Positions 11,200-22,905 of a DNA stretch of 64,000 nucleotides are shown here, one piece after another (within the stretch, counting starts at the first letter, position 1; each line of letters starts with the position of its first letter). Under the pieces are notes generated by a model. It was not told where the DNA came from. It made no database searches and saw nothing but the letters and a program-made list of their open reading frames with translations. The stretch lies in contig OX235263.1 of NCBI GenBank assembly GCA_944472135.2, forward strand, positions 29,379,379 through 29,443,378, written 5' to 3'. The translations under genes were made by a program, and so were the position numbers. This stretch comes from Trichobilharzia regenti (lineage: Eukaryota > Platyhelminthes > Trematoda > Strigeidida > Schistosomatidae).

Positions 11200-12262
11200 G
11201 ACATAGAACTTTGCACCGATGTGCAACAGTTCAAGTCACCATACTCCATGTAGAACACAAAGCAAGAGAAGAAAGTAGAAGAAATGCATAATAGAGACAG
11301 TAAACAGAGGTGTGAGAAAAAGGAAGAGTAATAACGAAGAACAATACAGTTTCATTGGAAATTATAAGTCACAAGGAGTGGATACATCTGCTCTAGCCAT
11401 TGAGAACGATTTTTAGTCATGTCTTCGATTGTCTCCAACCATTGGTTTTTACCGCCCCGAGGACCCCAACCAGCCAGGAGGTCTAAACCTTCCTACGTGG
11501 CTTAAACTAACTGTTGTAGATTTTATTGACTGGTGCCATGTTTTTGTTTGACCTCCGCTAGCTCTTTTCCAGCCTGACCCTATATCCGCGAACACTACTC
11601 GTCGAGGAAGGCAATGACTAGGCATTCATTCGTAACACATGTCCTAACCATCTCAGTCGATGTAACTTCACAACCTCGTCGATTGATTTCCCCTCCTTAC
11701 CTACCTACCACTCGACCTAACCCTAACCTCAAAATTGCTCACCTTATTATACCACTCAACACAGGAGATAGAACGCAGGCACATATAATCAAAGACATTT
11801 AATCTTTTCATGTCTTCCACTCTCAATGGCCAGGTCTCACAGCCATAAACGAGGGTGGAGTGGATTGATGAGCAGTACATACGTCCTTTGGTCGATAGCC
11901 GGACATCAAGTCTACGCCAGAGACGGCGTAAACTGGCATATGCGAAACGAGCCCTCTGTATCCGTGCTGAGATTTCGTTAGAGATCAACCCATTGGCTTT
12001 GGCTGATGGTACTTCTCAAATAAGTGAAGCGGTCAACGTGCTCTACCATTTCACCCCTATTTCCAAACCAGGAGTCAGTGTAGTCCAGTCCTGTAGCATT
12101 ATCTTACATTTGGCGGCAGCGAATCACATACCAAACATTCGTAGATTGCAGCTCAAGGTGTTCAGAAGACTCTACATTTTGTCAGCATCTTCACCTTGGA
12201 TGAAGGACTATATCATCTGCATATTCTAAGTCAACGAGATTATTCTTTGGTAACAAGTAAAT
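11200..12262 (-). mobile_element. RTE-clade retrotransposon 3' fragment with YADD
   Basis: On the minus strand the RT catalytic motif reads LEYADDIV (YADD at 12212-12223). After a frameshift comes a stretch ending in RFAAAKCKIML, then an open frame 11988-11701 with ARIQRARFAYASLRRLWRR, VYGCETWPLR and MKRLNVFDYMCLRSI, the thumb/C-terminal signature of RTE-like elements. Further down, out of frame, AGKELAEVKQKHG and AGWGPRGGK continue the C-terminal tail. Family clearly differs from RTE-I and RTE-II (different CETW block). Broken by at least two frame changes. The 3' limit near 11200-11340 is approximate. Confidence 0.8.
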
Positions 12263-12896
12263 CCCTAAGTCTCTGAAGTTCATATTTATTCAGTTGATGA
12301 CGTACCAACCAAAAAGCGTTGAGAAGTCAATGTGAGTAAATTTATGGTGCAGTTGTGTAAGTCCCATTCTAAAAATCAAATAAACTCATTAAGAGAACGA
12401 TAATTCAACTTAAAACGATCAAGCGTCCCACATATATTGATGAATGAATTTTTGTACACGGAATCCTGTTTAATGATTTGAAGGGTCAATTATTTCAGTT
12501 ACCTAGAATAGGATTCGGTATTTAAGAAATTCACTCAGGCGTCTTGTGAAAACTGAAAATATTCATATCACACTCTGTGATCTACTTCATGTCACAAATG
12601 TTAATGAAGAAGTCAAGCACTGTTATCTGAAAGTATATACTACTAAATGATATTGGGGGTTTGAACTAATTCGACTATATAAGACGAATCGAACCAAGAG
12701 CACTATTAATGAGGTAGGCCAAAAACAAGTGGGAGGTTCATTCAGTGTTAAATCACTTAAATGTGGATAATAAGTATCACTGCCTTCCAACTACTCATTT
12801 CCGTCAGTAGTATAAAACATCATGCATATTCATTATCCGTCTGTATAATAATTATAAAGTAATTAAAGAGTGACTTAACGAATATATGAATAACTC
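12263..12896. other. spacer, no gene seen
   Basis: AT-rich, no supported feature. Confidence 0.5.
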
Positions 12897-13130
12897 AGCA
12901 ATTCGTGAATTGGCAGAAGTTGGAATTCATGGGCCATTGGATCGGGTCCAAGTGGCTTAATGGTATACGAGCTTGCCTTGTAACCAGAAGGTCCTGGATT
13001 CGAACCGCAATGGGGTGGGTGCGTACTGATGAAGAGTCTCAAACTAGGACGAAACGGCTACCCAGTACTCCCAGGTTTTCCAATGGTTCTCTAACAAATG
13101 TCAACGCATGATGATATCCTATAATCAAAT
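12897..13130 (+). mobile_element. SINE-B, solitary plus copy
   Basis: GGCAGAAGTTGGAATTCATG, box A region AAGTGGCTTAATGGT, box B GGATTCGAACCGC, hammerhead relic, then AGGTTTTCCAATGGTTCTC and a degraded 3' end. In the head it reads GAGCTTGCCTTG, lacking the CTAG tetranucleotide present in several other copies (GAGCTCGCTAGCCTTG). Confidence 0.8.
13023..13073 (+). ncRNA. hammerhead ribozyme relic in SINE-B
   Basis: GTACTG (13023-13028) can pair with CAGTAC after the cleavage position; core box 1 is ATGAAGA (13029-13035; C3 is A instead of C), stem II GTC/GAC with loop AAACTAG, GAAA at 13051-13054. All elements are in order, but C3 normally pairs with G8 in the active site, so activity is not expected. 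Confidence 0.65.
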
Positions 13131-14479
13131 AATAACTGAATCCGCACTCAAGTCAACAACCTTTTATTCTAAACCTAAAATTAAAATCAGGTTCGGTAAA
13201 TTATTCTATTGAAATACTTAGGCTTATGTACATATATATTGCCTGAAAAATGTTAGAAATCCTTAGATCTCCGAAATTCATTAGCAGAAAAGTACAAAGT
13301 TGACTACTTCAAAAAAAAACTGAGTATCTTTTTTGAATAACTGATAAGTTTCTTTATTTAAATTTGAATGCCGCCTATTTCAATCGTCTGAAAATGAATA
13401 AAGCATTTGATCGGAGCCTATAGGTAGACAACTTTAATGCCGATGAAAATCTCAAGAAAGGCATGGAAATATATTGTCATAGTAACAACAACTGAAAAGT
13501 TTAAACACCAGTTTTTCAACAGTTTAAACTATGCTTAAAGTTGAAATTGACTATTCTTTGAGTCTTTGGTTTATACTTTTCATTTGTTGATGTTCATTTC
13601 AATAGATCCTATTGATCAATCTCTATTGACATATGAGTGTCAAGATATTATTCTGTGAGTTCCGACTTAATATTGTTTGATTGATATCGAAGAGCGCTTC
13701 CCGACTATATGGTGGGATATTGATACAGTAATGCGGAATTCCACTGCTGGTCATTGTTAAACTAGTGGCACCAAGTAGACACCAGGTCTAGGTTTTGTTT
13801 ACAAAATGATACTGAACTCACTGAGAATTACGCAGTGGTTATAAAGCAACTTACACTGTTTTACTTTGTAAGCACGCACAAATTAGGAAATATGGTTTTT
13901 ACCAGCGACTACTGAAATTTGAAATATATGTTAACTTAATTCATACATTAGATTTTTAGATATCTTACTGAAAAAGACTTATGGAATCTTAACATAATAC
14001 TGCATGAACAAAACTTTTACCGTCTTTATAGTTTCAGTCAAATACTGATACAACATTGTCATTGTTGGGGCTCTTTCATTTATGAGCTACACGAGGGGCA
14101 AGACATATAATCAGATGTTGTTTTCTTTCTGTAGGCCCCCACCCCTAGCAATTTGTCAGTTGACTACTCTATGCATGTTTCTTGTCAGATGTACCTCCAC
14201 GCCTGACGCTCTAGAAGAAGGATAAAACCTTCTGGAAGACTTCTTCATCTGAAATATGGAACTTGCAAGATTTGTTGACAAGAATATAGACGGAGAATTC
14301 AGAGACAAAAGACATGGTTCCCGCCAAAACAGAAATATTACATGAACCCCGATTTCAAGGGTGACCTATCACGTGATTTACTTAAGAGAAAAATTTAAAG
14401 TTCTTTGAGAATAAGACTTTTCGCAGCAACCCTAAGAATACTGTCCTCCAGTCGCGTACTTTTCTGCAGAGGTCCGAAA
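13131..14479. other. spacer, no gene seen
   Basis: No gene. ATTCCACTGCTGGTC near 13738 resembles the stretch after the Sm-alpha cleavage site, but the match is too short to call. Confidence 0.45.
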
Positions 14480-14790
14480 GACAAAACTTTGTGTATAACC
14501 ACTTCTCTGTGCATAGATTAAGTCATCTGTCACTGTAGAGCCAGATATATTAGTCGTTCTGTGCGTATCTTGTCCAGTAAGGTTCACGGAAACTGTTTCA
14601 CATGGTTGTGCAAAGGTAGTGTTGACTCTATAAGGAGTGGGATGGTTGGACATCTTGTCGACAGAGACCAGTATATCCTGGCAAACTCCTCATTCAGCGT
14701 GATCCGCAAAGTGAAGAGCAGCTTGCCAGAGCCGACACGATTTCGTATTTTTTTTTATTGCTGAAGCTATAGCTATCCAGATAAAGTAAG
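14480..14790 (+). pseudogene. Penelope-like element, GIY-YIG relic
   Basis: Plus-strand frame reads CHCRARYISRSVRIL (a degraded C-x-C and YIG-R block), then TWLCKGSVDSIRSGMVGHLV and SFSVIRKVKSSLPEPTR, collinear with AWLSKGVVKTINSSILEHLV and the following block in the copy at 9455. YIG is mutated to YIS. Upstream RT sequence is not seen. Confidence 0.6.
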
Positions 14791-15600
14791 CGAAGCTCTG
14801 AATACAAAACAGAAGTATTCAATAATTTCTGTCAACGTGATAATGATTCTGGTACTTTCAGCTAACAGATTTTTTTTGGTTTAAACTCTTCGTGACCTTT
14901 CTATTTTTCTGAATTCTTACGTAATATCACATCTTCCCTCGTTTCTATGTTCATTCTGATTACAACTCATTCATGAAGTTATTTATCTCAATACGTAACT
15001 TTACCACCTACATTCAAATTCCCTGATTTAATGATTAATATTAGCCACTTTGATTGTAACGGTTTACCCCTTCTTATAATCTTCTTCCGTGAAAAATGCA
15101 AATAAACGTGGTTGTATAGCTAAATAAGACGAATTCTCCAAAAAAGAGCCTAATGCCTATATGGGCATTATTCACGACACAACTATTTCTCTCAGGCACG
15201 ATTTGGTTTTTTTTTGCAACCAAACGCAACGCATAGAAATCGATATTATTTATCCAATCATTTCGTAGGACAGAACCAAATTTTTTTTCTTTAGTTATAA
15301 CTCAGTTGGTCTTCCGGAAAGCGTATAATGGCTGATTGGTGATTTCACGATTCACCTGCTCAAACTCAAATTAGGTGTACAACACTCAAATTCAAGATTC
15401 ATTGACTTGAAGTCGAGTGCTTTCATCAACAAGTTATATCTTCATCAGAACAGAGCACTAGACCACTAATAATCCACAGGTCAGTTATTTTTATTTCAAA
15501 ATACGATGAGTATGTAATGCACTACAGTCTGAATTATAATTTACATACTGTGATAAACAATCCAGAATAAAGTAATCTAAAAAAATTATTATTTTTTTTC
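14791..15600. other. spacer with a possible tRNA-like relic
   Basis: TAACTCAGTTGGTC at about 15298 resembles a pol III box A, but no convincing box B follows. Nothing else supported. Confidence 0.35.
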
Positions 15601-16025
15601 ACATATTGGTTTTTGTAGGGATTTTGTTTGATTGGTTGGAGGATTTCATCATGGGCTGACATCAGTTGCAGAACCACTGGAAAACCTGGGAGTACTGGAC
15701 AGCTGTTTCGTCCTAGTTTGGGACTCTTCTACAGTACTCACCCACCTCCAGGGCTCGAACCCAAGACCTTTTGGTTAAAAAGCTAGCGAGCTCGTAGACC
15801 ATCAAGCCACTGGGGCCGAATCCAATGGCCCATGAATTCCAACTTCTGCCAATTCACTAAATAGCACGACCACTTCTCATTGCCTTTGATGAATAACTTT
15901 CCTCACCTACAACTTACTGCACCCCACTGGTCACAGCCTCCTACTAGAATCTCAGGCCACTACTGCCTAAATAGGGCCAGTCGCTAGTGATCATCAGATA
16001 AATTTTCAGGTATTGGTTTATAAGG
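15601..16025 (-). mobile_element. SINE-B, minus arm of inverted pair 2
   Basis: Reverse complement carries the long 5' extension (ACTAGCGACTGGCCC, then the AGGTGGGGTG region), head with GTGGCTTGATGGTCTACG, box B GGGTTCGAGCCCTGG, hammerhead relic GTACTG TAGAAGA GTCCC AAACTA GGAC GAAA CAGCTGTC CAGTAC, then the 3' end TGATGAAATCCTCCAACC. Stems are preserved; core C3 and U4 are lost (TA for CT). Confidence 0.8.
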
Positions 16026-16039
16026 ATTTAGTTTGATTT

Positions 16040-16320
16040 TGAAGAAGACATTTCGAAGTAGTCGCGCCATGTCGTGAATCGGTAGAAGTTAGAATTCACT
16101 GACTGGCCATCGCGTCAGGTCCCAGTGTCTTAATGATCTACAAGCTCGCTAGCCTTGTAACCAGAAGGCTCTGGGTTTGAGCCCTGGCGGTGGATATGTA
16201 CTGATGAGGAGCCCTAAACCTGGCTGATGAAACGGTTGTCTCGCAGTATTCTAGTGGTGGTTTTCCAATGGTTCTCTAACTGATGTCAGCTCATGATGAA
16301 ATCCTCCAACCAATAAAAAG
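16040..16320 (+). mobile_element. SINE-B, plus arm of inverted pair 2
   Basis: GGTAGAAGTTAGAATTCACT, box A region CAGTGTCTTAATGATC, box B GGGTTTGAGCCCTGG, then GTACTG ATGAGGA GCCCT and GGCTGATGAAACGG with the same extra trinucleotide as the plus arms of pairs 1 and 4, and the standard 3' end. Confidence 0.78.
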
Positions 16321-16996
16321 AAAATTAACCTGATTAAGCCTATCTCATTGCTTCAGTGAACAGTTTCAGTGTTAATAATTCTCAACCTATAATAAACTGT
16401 CTGTTTCGTTTACTTTAACAAAACAGAAATAATGAAAAGAATAACATAAACATGAATACAATTGAAATAATAGAGAGAGAGTTTTAAGTAAGTAATAATG
16501 TATACAGTAGGATTATATATATATATTGATTAACGCGTATCTGTACGCATGCATCTTTAGTGGGAAAAGTTATTGTGTATGTTAGTCTGTAGACAATTTT
16601 AAAATGATCTTACACTCTTCAATGTCTATTTCTATTATTTCTATTCAGAGTGTGTGTAACTTAGTTACCAAAGTAAACAAGTATGCAGAGAAATTCTAGT
16701 AACACATATAGTTTAGACTATTGAGGGAAATAGTAATTAAAAGAAGAAGAAAAGACAGATCATTCTAACAGCATATATGCATATGAATAATATGCTGAGA
16801 TTTTGGCTCATTTTACAAACATACAGCAGTCGAGTCCTACATAGGACGAAATATCCGTTCTGAATTGCACTGCACTCACAGACACCTTCAAGTAACAGGG
16901 AAAAGATGTCAACAGAACTTTAGATTGTTAAAATCAAGAGGTGTTTGTACACAGAAAAGATTAATTATTGATTATAAAACAGTCCTACGAGTTTGC
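16321..16996. other. spacer, no gene seen
   Basis: AT-rich, a short (TA)n near 16515; nothing else. Confidence 0.5.
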
Positions 16997-18118
16997 AGCT
17001 ACTACTGTTGATACTACCGGGTGCCATCGACAATAATACATCTCATCCAACGGTTATACGACAATGTTGCATGTAAAGTATTCCACAACGGGAAACTTAC
17101 GGAAGCCTTCGAAGTGGGGACGGGAGTGCGACAAGGCTGTCTACTATCACCAATGATCTTCCTGATCGCAGTAGACTGGATAATGTGACAGACAGACAAC
17201 GGGAGATGAGGAAACAGGCATAAGATGAACTCACACAAAAAGAGACTTGGAGGATCTGGACTTCGGCGATGATATGCATATGTCTGATTTCCCACAGACT
17301 GGAAGATATGCAAGTGAAAAGCAACAAGCCGGCAGAAGATGCATCCAGAGAAGATAGGACACCATTCAGGTGAACATAGATAAAACAGAGGTGATGAAGA
17401 TTCCTGGCCAACACCAACAACCACAGCAACAACAACAGACAACAATCAGCCAGCATAAATGGGAGGAACCTGAAAGAAACAACCTCCTCCTACACCTACC
17501 TACCTAACTACCTGGGAAGCATCGTTTCAACTACAGGCCAGCGGAACTGACGAGGATATCAAAGCCAGAATCGGAAAAGCAAGACAAGCTTTCATTACTC
17601 TCAAGTCTGTGTGGAGGTCAACACTCAGCACTCAGCATCAAAAATAACATCCGTCCGGATTTTCAACTCCAATGTGAAGTCAGTCAGTGCTACTCACCGT
17701 ACGGATCAGAGACTTGTCCAGTGCGTCATAAAGAGCATCTCAAACAAACTTCAGACATTCATCAACAGCTAGCTGTCTTCGCTCAATACCACTCAAGATC
17801 AGATGGCCGGCCAGAAAAGATCAGGAACAGGGATCTCTGGCAACGAGCGAACTAACCAACCAGGAACCGATTGTGAAACAAATAGGCGGGAAGAAATGGA
17901 GATGGATTGGCTGGCCATACGCTGAGGAAATCATCAAGTGACATCACCAGACAAGCCATCACTCGAGTGGAACCCGAAAGGGAAGCGGGCGGCGAGTTGG
18001 TCGTCCAGTGGTGGGGTGACTTGGAGGAGGTCATGTGAAGAGAAGATGAAAGCATGTGGGCAGACTTTGAGCAGGGTGAAAAAGTTGGCAGAAAACCGAA
18101 GGCAATGGAGACCACTAT
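16997..18118 (+). mobile_element. RTE-II retrotransposon, 5'-truncated copy
   Basis: Starts inside the RT palm: HNGKLTEAFEVGTGVRQGCLL then SPMIFLIAVDWIM (motif B region, GVRQGCLLSP), motif C as LEDLDFGDDMH (FGDD; a 4-base insertion follows GATGAT), VNIDKTEVMK, then the thumb and tail in changing frames (KARIGKARQAF, LKSVW, EHLKQT, RWPARKDQEQ, MDWLAI, TRQAIARVEP). Ends near AATGGAGACCACTATATA without the usual tail. Contains 4-bp insertions CTAG at 17769 and TCCG at 17655. Family II differs from RTE-I throughout but is collinear with it. Confidence 0.85.
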
Positions 18119-18399
18119 ATATTTTTTTCTAAGTATAAATACGACTGTTCATTCTCTGAAGATGATTTCGTCGATAAAGCGAATTTTATTCGCCGAATCT
18201 GTCTTTTATATCATCTGTCTAATGATGCCTTATATCATTTAGTCGTTAGATATCAGTTAAGAGATACTTTTATCGAGTTACATATTCTTAAAATAATTTT
18301 ACTCCAGATTCTGCTATTTTATACGTTGCTTTAGGACAAAACCAAGGCTGGATTGACAAATACAGGTTGTTATATAAGAGGTGTTTGTAATAACCCTTT

Positions 18400-18628
18400 T
18401 TTCCTTCACGTTGCCGGTGGAACAAATGGCTTCAAGCTAGTGCCTTGAAGTTTCTGTAGCAGTGTTTAATTTTTACAGGATGGGGTCGCTAGCCTCATGC
18501 CCAACCTTTCCGCTTTACCAGCATTATTTCTGGCTCAGCGAGGTAAAGGAGTGCGTCGGTGAACGGGGGGTCGAACCCCGGACTATGTGCATGATCGGCG
18601 AGCGTCCTAACCGCTATACCACCGACGC
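18400..18628 (-). mobile_element. SINE-D copy with TSD (minus strand)
   Basis: Complete SINE-D on the minus strand: head GGTATAGCGGTTAGGACGCT and box B GGGGTTCGACCCCCC (about 18566-18580), RTE-5'UTR-like body, tail CTTGAAGCCATTTGTTCCAC. Flanked by the 11-bp TSD TAATAACCCTT at about 18389-18399 and 18630-18640. Relatively young. Confidence 0.9.
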
Positions 18629-18640
18629 GTAATAACCCTT

Positions 18641-19439
18641 AGTCTGGTGTATTTCAATAAGATTCTTGAAGTGGTACTGAGTTCGACTCTCCATGGGAAA
18701 TCTAACCCAGCTTGGTACAACTAGGTCCAAATATTGTATTTCTATTAAACAGAATTCAGCAAAGCAGTCTTTCTTTTTCTTCGTCTAAATATATACGTGA
18801 TATTGTCAACTTAGTGGTGTCAATTTAGGATTTATTCGGCAAGCATATGTTTTAAAATTTCTAGAAAGTTTCTGTTCTTAGATTTACAGCCAAACGTAAT
18901 CTAAAAATACTTATTATGAAAACGTCATGAAAGAATAATAACTAGAAGTCACTAGGTAATCTTTTCCACCGAATATCCAATTTCAAAAGCAATTTTGATG
19001 CTTTCCAGCGCTTCTTGACATATCTGTAGTCTCCTGAGAATCGCAGTGTATATAAAACTCTGTAAGTGCATGTCTTAATGGATGTAATCCAACAAAGGAT
19101 AAGATCCAAGTTGTATGGTGGGCTTTTGACTTAGTCGTATTCTCTGAGCTGGTTGACTTAACTGCAAAGCTTTTGTCGCCCCCCTTTTAGACAGCATTCC
19201 GCTTCAGCGCAGGTTTTTAATATGAAATGAACTTATTTGAATTCTCCATAAATGAAAAAGATTGTGTCTCCTGACGACCACTGTCGTAACTGGTTGTTAA
19301 CTTACGTCTCTGTTGATCATATTTTTTTGATTGACTTGGAATTCAAACTTTCTTATCATGTGATTTACTTTTCATTAGCTGGTAAATTAAGTTTGTAGTA
19401 ATATGTTTGTTAACTGCTGATTCACTTGAGTACCAGGCT
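18641..19439. other. spacer, no gene seen
   Basis: No supported gene or repeat. Confidence 0.5.
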
Positions 19440-19472
19440 TCTGGCATTCTCGGTGGTTCCTCTATTTAAAAT

Positions 19473-19694
19473 TTATACATTCTTCCAATCAGACTGATGT
19501 CCATAATTATCTTTATGCATTGATATGAAAGAATATATATCATGTCTTTCTAGAGCCGATTTGTGTTCTTGGATTCGGATCCGAAGGAGACGCCCACTGT
19601 GACCAATGTAATGGCTGTTACAGTTCATACAATTTATTTGGTAAATGATATTAACTGTATTTTCTTTTCCTGTTAGATCTTTTGCTTTGCACAA
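19473..19694 (-). pseudogene. PLE GIY-YIG endonuclease domain
   Basis: 73 codons open: KDLTGKENTVNIIYQINC, MNCNSHYIGHSGR, LLRIRIQEHKSALERHDIYS. The IYQI (GIY strand), C-x2-C, HYIG (YIG strand), the following Arg and the R-QEHK block are those of the Penelope nuclease. The usual catalytic Glu region further downstream ends at a stop after WKNV. Upstream frames are broken, so it is not expressed as part of a full protein. Confidence 0.8.
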
Positions 19695-20171
19695 TACAGA
19701 ATGAATTGATTGGGCTGGCTTGTGTGCTATATCTATTTCAAACGGTTTTAATATTCCAGCTGTTTTTTCAGAGATCTTTTATGTATGGTAGAATGACTTT
19801 TCTTTGATGATGGTTTCTTGTTAGTGTTATGAATCGAATTCAAACACTTCTTGATGAAATTGTGGGAGTATTCATTCTGTTTGAAGAAACGGTTAGTAGG
19901 TATTTTTCCTCCATTCTCTTCAACAACGGAGTGCTACAGCGTGTTTAAACTCTATTAAACAATGTCTGCACACAGTTTCTTTCCTGGGTAATTAAGTTAT
20001 TGTTATTATGGTTGAGTATTTGGTCTGTGTGCGTCGATTTTCCATATACTTGTGTTTCTAAATCTCCTGTTAGTTCTCTTGATTAAGAATTGACTAAGAA
20101 TTTTGTGGTCTAATTCTTGATCTTTCGTAAATTCGATATATTCAAATATGTTGTTTACTAATTTGTGGGTG

Positions 20172-20406
20172 CGTCGGTGGTATAGCGGTTAGGACGCTCG
20201 CCGATCATGCACATAGTCCGGGGTTCGACTCCCCGTTCACCGACGCACTCCTTTACCTCGCTGAGCCAGAAATAATGCTGGTAAAGAGGAAAGGTTGGGC
20301 ATGAGGCTAGCGACCCCATCCTGTAAAAATTAAACACTGCTACAGAAACTTCAAGGCACTAGCTTGAAGCCCCATGTTCCACTGGGGAACAAGGAAGGAA
20401 AAAATG
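20172..20406 (+). mobile_element. SINE-D copy nested in PLE, with TSD
   Basis: Complete SINE-D: CGTCGGTGGTATAGCGG head, box B GGGGTTCGACTCCCC (20220-20234), body with GGTAAAGAGGAAAGGTTGGG, GCTACAGAAACTTCAAGG, tail TTGAAGCCCCATGTTCCACT. A 9-bp TSD TTGTGGGTG lies at 20163-20171 and 20407-20415. The insertion separates the PLE RT from its nuclease, so it post-dates the PLE. Confidence 0.92.
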
Positions 20407-20468
20407 TTGTGGGTGTATTTCAAATCATTTCTTTTAATTGCTACTATTGTATCATGAAACTAACGGAC

Positions 20469-20830
20469 CTAAATTTTTGGTTTAATCATAAGTAAGGTTA
20501 TTAAGTCTAATCTCTGCATAGCAGCTTCAGCTATTAATCCTGATATCGGCGATTCCCTCGGTGTTCCTTTTACCTGTTCATATATTTGATTACTGAATTG
20601 GAGGTAAGTTGTGAGAAATAATTCTATGAGTGCTATCCAAATTGAACATTGCGTTTTTGTGTTTTTGTCGTTGTAAAATAGTTGTTCTATAGTTTCTTTT
20701 GCCAGTTTTAAATTAATTGAAGTATATAATGCTGTGACATCACATGACGCCATTATTTCATTGTCATCCACCTGAATATTTTCGATTTTTATCTGGCGAA
20801 TTGTACGGTCCCTTTATGACTTATTTCCTA
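20469..20830 (-). pseudogene. PLE reverse transcriptase fragment
   Basis: Reads CDVTALYTSINLKLAKETI (RT motif A, catalytic Asp followed by the aromatic ALYTSI typical of PLE/TERT-like RTs), TTYLQFSNQIYEQVKG then TPRESPISGLIAEAAMQRLD (motif B; the usual MGSP is RESP here). Motif C (YMDD in PLEs) lies downstream of the stop after MIKPKI and is lost. The N-terminal RT motifs are missing, with a stop at about 20812. Confidence 0.8.
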
Positions 20831-20840
20831 ATAGATGGAT

Positions 20841-21568
20841 CTAAGCACTGACTGGTGAAATATGAAGTTTAAAAAAAGAAGCTCTAGTATTTCAAAACAG
20901 TGCAGAAGTTTTGTAGGTCAGGTGGATGTTTTCATTATTTTTACATTCTGAAATGAATGCTTTAACAGCGGAAGTGTCATTATTCGCCTAGACAACATCT
21001 TCATCACTGAGAATCAAGGTTTCAGAGTCAAAACAACCACCCAGTTCAGAGAATTTTTAGCATTCTATCAGAATACCGTAATCGGAGAGCTCCAGATATG
21101 GCAATATTTCACTCAATAAACGTCTAAAATATAATGCACAAAAACTGTCTCATCTCTAAGTACTGTACGCCAAAAGTGTTTTTTCGTTCTCTACTACAAC
21201 TGAAGATAGGTGTGGCCGTAAAAGCACTAGTAAATAATAATAATAATAAAATGTCTTAAATACTGAAAATTAATAATAATTTATTGTTCAATTAATAAAC
21301 ATTACTCATTCAATCACTTATTCGTTGACTCACTCCTTAGTCTAATGAAAACGTTTACTGGAAATTTCATTTATCTAAAGTGATTCATGTTTTATAATAA
21401 CTTACATCTTGACCTATATACTTCAAACGCATAGGCTTGTTTGCTTACTTAATTAAACTTATCAGTTATTCAGCTCATTCATTGAGTTGTCACATCAATT
21501 GGATGTAATTTATTAAAATTCAAGTAGCACTAATAAGAATTATAATAAAAGAAATTAAATAATTGTTC
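20841..21568. other. spacer, no gene seen
   Basis: No supported feature apart from a short (TAA)n at about 21236-21249. Confidence 0.5.
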
Positions 21569-22905
21569 TGACCAAATTGAAACTCTACGCATCATCATCA
21601 CAGAACAAAGCATGGAATGGCAATCAAACCTCTACTTCAACTTTATAGACTTCGAGAAGGCCTTCAACAGAAAGCGTTAGCCGAGAAGCAATTTGGAAAC
21701 TACTCGAATACTACGGCGAGCAGCGCCCAAATATCCATCAATCTTATTCAACAGCTGTACGACAACGGAGGCACATGTCAAGTCATCCACAACGGAAAAC
21801 TCAGCGAGGCGTTTGGAGTCAACACAGGAGTCAGACAAGAGTGCATATTATCTATCACCCATGATGATATTCCTAATTGTCGTGGACTGACTGTATTATG
21901 CGTCAGACAGTGCAGTGGGAAACGAGAAGACAGGGAGGGATATCCTGGACCGACCGATGTGAAGAACCTAGAAGACCTGGATTTAGCGCGTGGATGATTT
22001 ATGTTTGATGTCACTGTCACAAAATCGAAGACTTACAAGCAAAAACCGACCGACAAACTGGTCGAAGAAGCAGCCGGCGAAGACAGGACTCCAAGTGAAC
22101 ATAGACAAGACGGATGTGATGAAAATAACCAACCACCACCAACAACAACAGCAACCACAGAAACATCCAGCATCAATCGCCTACCATCAACGGGAGGGAT
22201 TTGAAAGAGATTACTTCATTCACTCACTTATCTAGCACTGAGCATTGTCTCAACTACAGGATGTCGGAACGGACGAGGATGTCAAATCGAGCGAGAATCG
22301 GGAAGGCGAACGAGAAACACATTCATCAACCTGAAACAATCAATTTGAAAATCTTTGTCACTCAGCCAACATCAACAACAAAATTCGGTCAGATTTTCAA
22401 TACAAACGTCAAGTCAGTCAGTTCTTCTATACGGATGAGAATCTTGGCGGGCGGGTCACAAAGAATGTTTCCAACAGCCTGTTGCAGACCCTTATCAACC
22501 AACGACTGTCTTCGCTGGATGTATACTGAAGATCAGATGGCCAGGCCGGAAATAATCACCAACAAGGAACTATGGCTGGAAACAAACAAAACAAGAACCA
22601 ATCGCCCAACAAATATGCAGGAGAAAGTGGAGATGGATTGGACACTCGCTCGCTGAGGAGGCGGCTGGGTGACATCGCGCGAGCGTCAGGCCATCACTCG
22701 AGTGGAACCAGGACGAAAGGGAAGCGGCGAGTGGGACGTCAGTGCAAGGGTAGGTGACATGGAGGAGATGGTGTGAAGAGGAGTTGAATGAGTATGGACT
22801 AACATGGATGCAGGTGAAAAGTACAGCTGAAGGAAGACAGAAGTGGCAGGTGGGGACGTGCAGTTGAAGCCCTATGTTCCACCAGGAACCTAAGGGAACA
22901 ATAAT
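21569..22905 (+). mobile_element. RTE-I retrotransposon, 5'-truncated copy
   Basis: Starts in the RT fingers (LRIIITEQSMEWQSNLYFNF then IDFEKAF, motif A with catalytic Asp), passes motif B (VRQECILS) and the disrupted motif C (LEDLDLARG, stop), and continues through DKTDVMKITN, RTRMSNRARIGKANEK, INLKIFVTQ, YTEDQMARPE, to the tail GAAGCCCTATGTTCCACC and (TAA)n. The frame changes by one at almost every 4-bp insertion: after GGCCTTCAACAG, at TACGGCG (21714), at ACTG (21886), CGAG (22288), CAAC (22499), CTCG (22645). Confidence 0.88.

Larger units (their letters stand above)
19440..20840 (-). mobile_element. Penelope-like element interrupted by SINE-D
   Basis: Minus-strand order is RT fragment (20830-20469), SINE-D insertion (20406-20172), linker, GIY-YIG endonuclease (19694-19473). 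Between the SINE and the nuclease, broken frames still read QFLIKRTNRRFRNTSIWKID, the region between RT and nuclease in PLEs. This PLE is a different lineage from the copies at 9455 and 56149: its nuclease block (IIYQINCMNCNSHYIGHSGR) has C-x2-C spacing. Confidence 0.82.

Noticed and set aside
14432..14653. 73-codon minus-strand frame
   Set aside because: It is the shadow of a plus-strand PLE nuclease relic.
17014..17456. Two overlapping minus-strand frames of 143 and 119 codons with signal-peptide-like hydrophobic runs
   Set aside because: They are antisense to the RTE-II RT; the same shadow recurs at 61025-61398 opposite the second copy.
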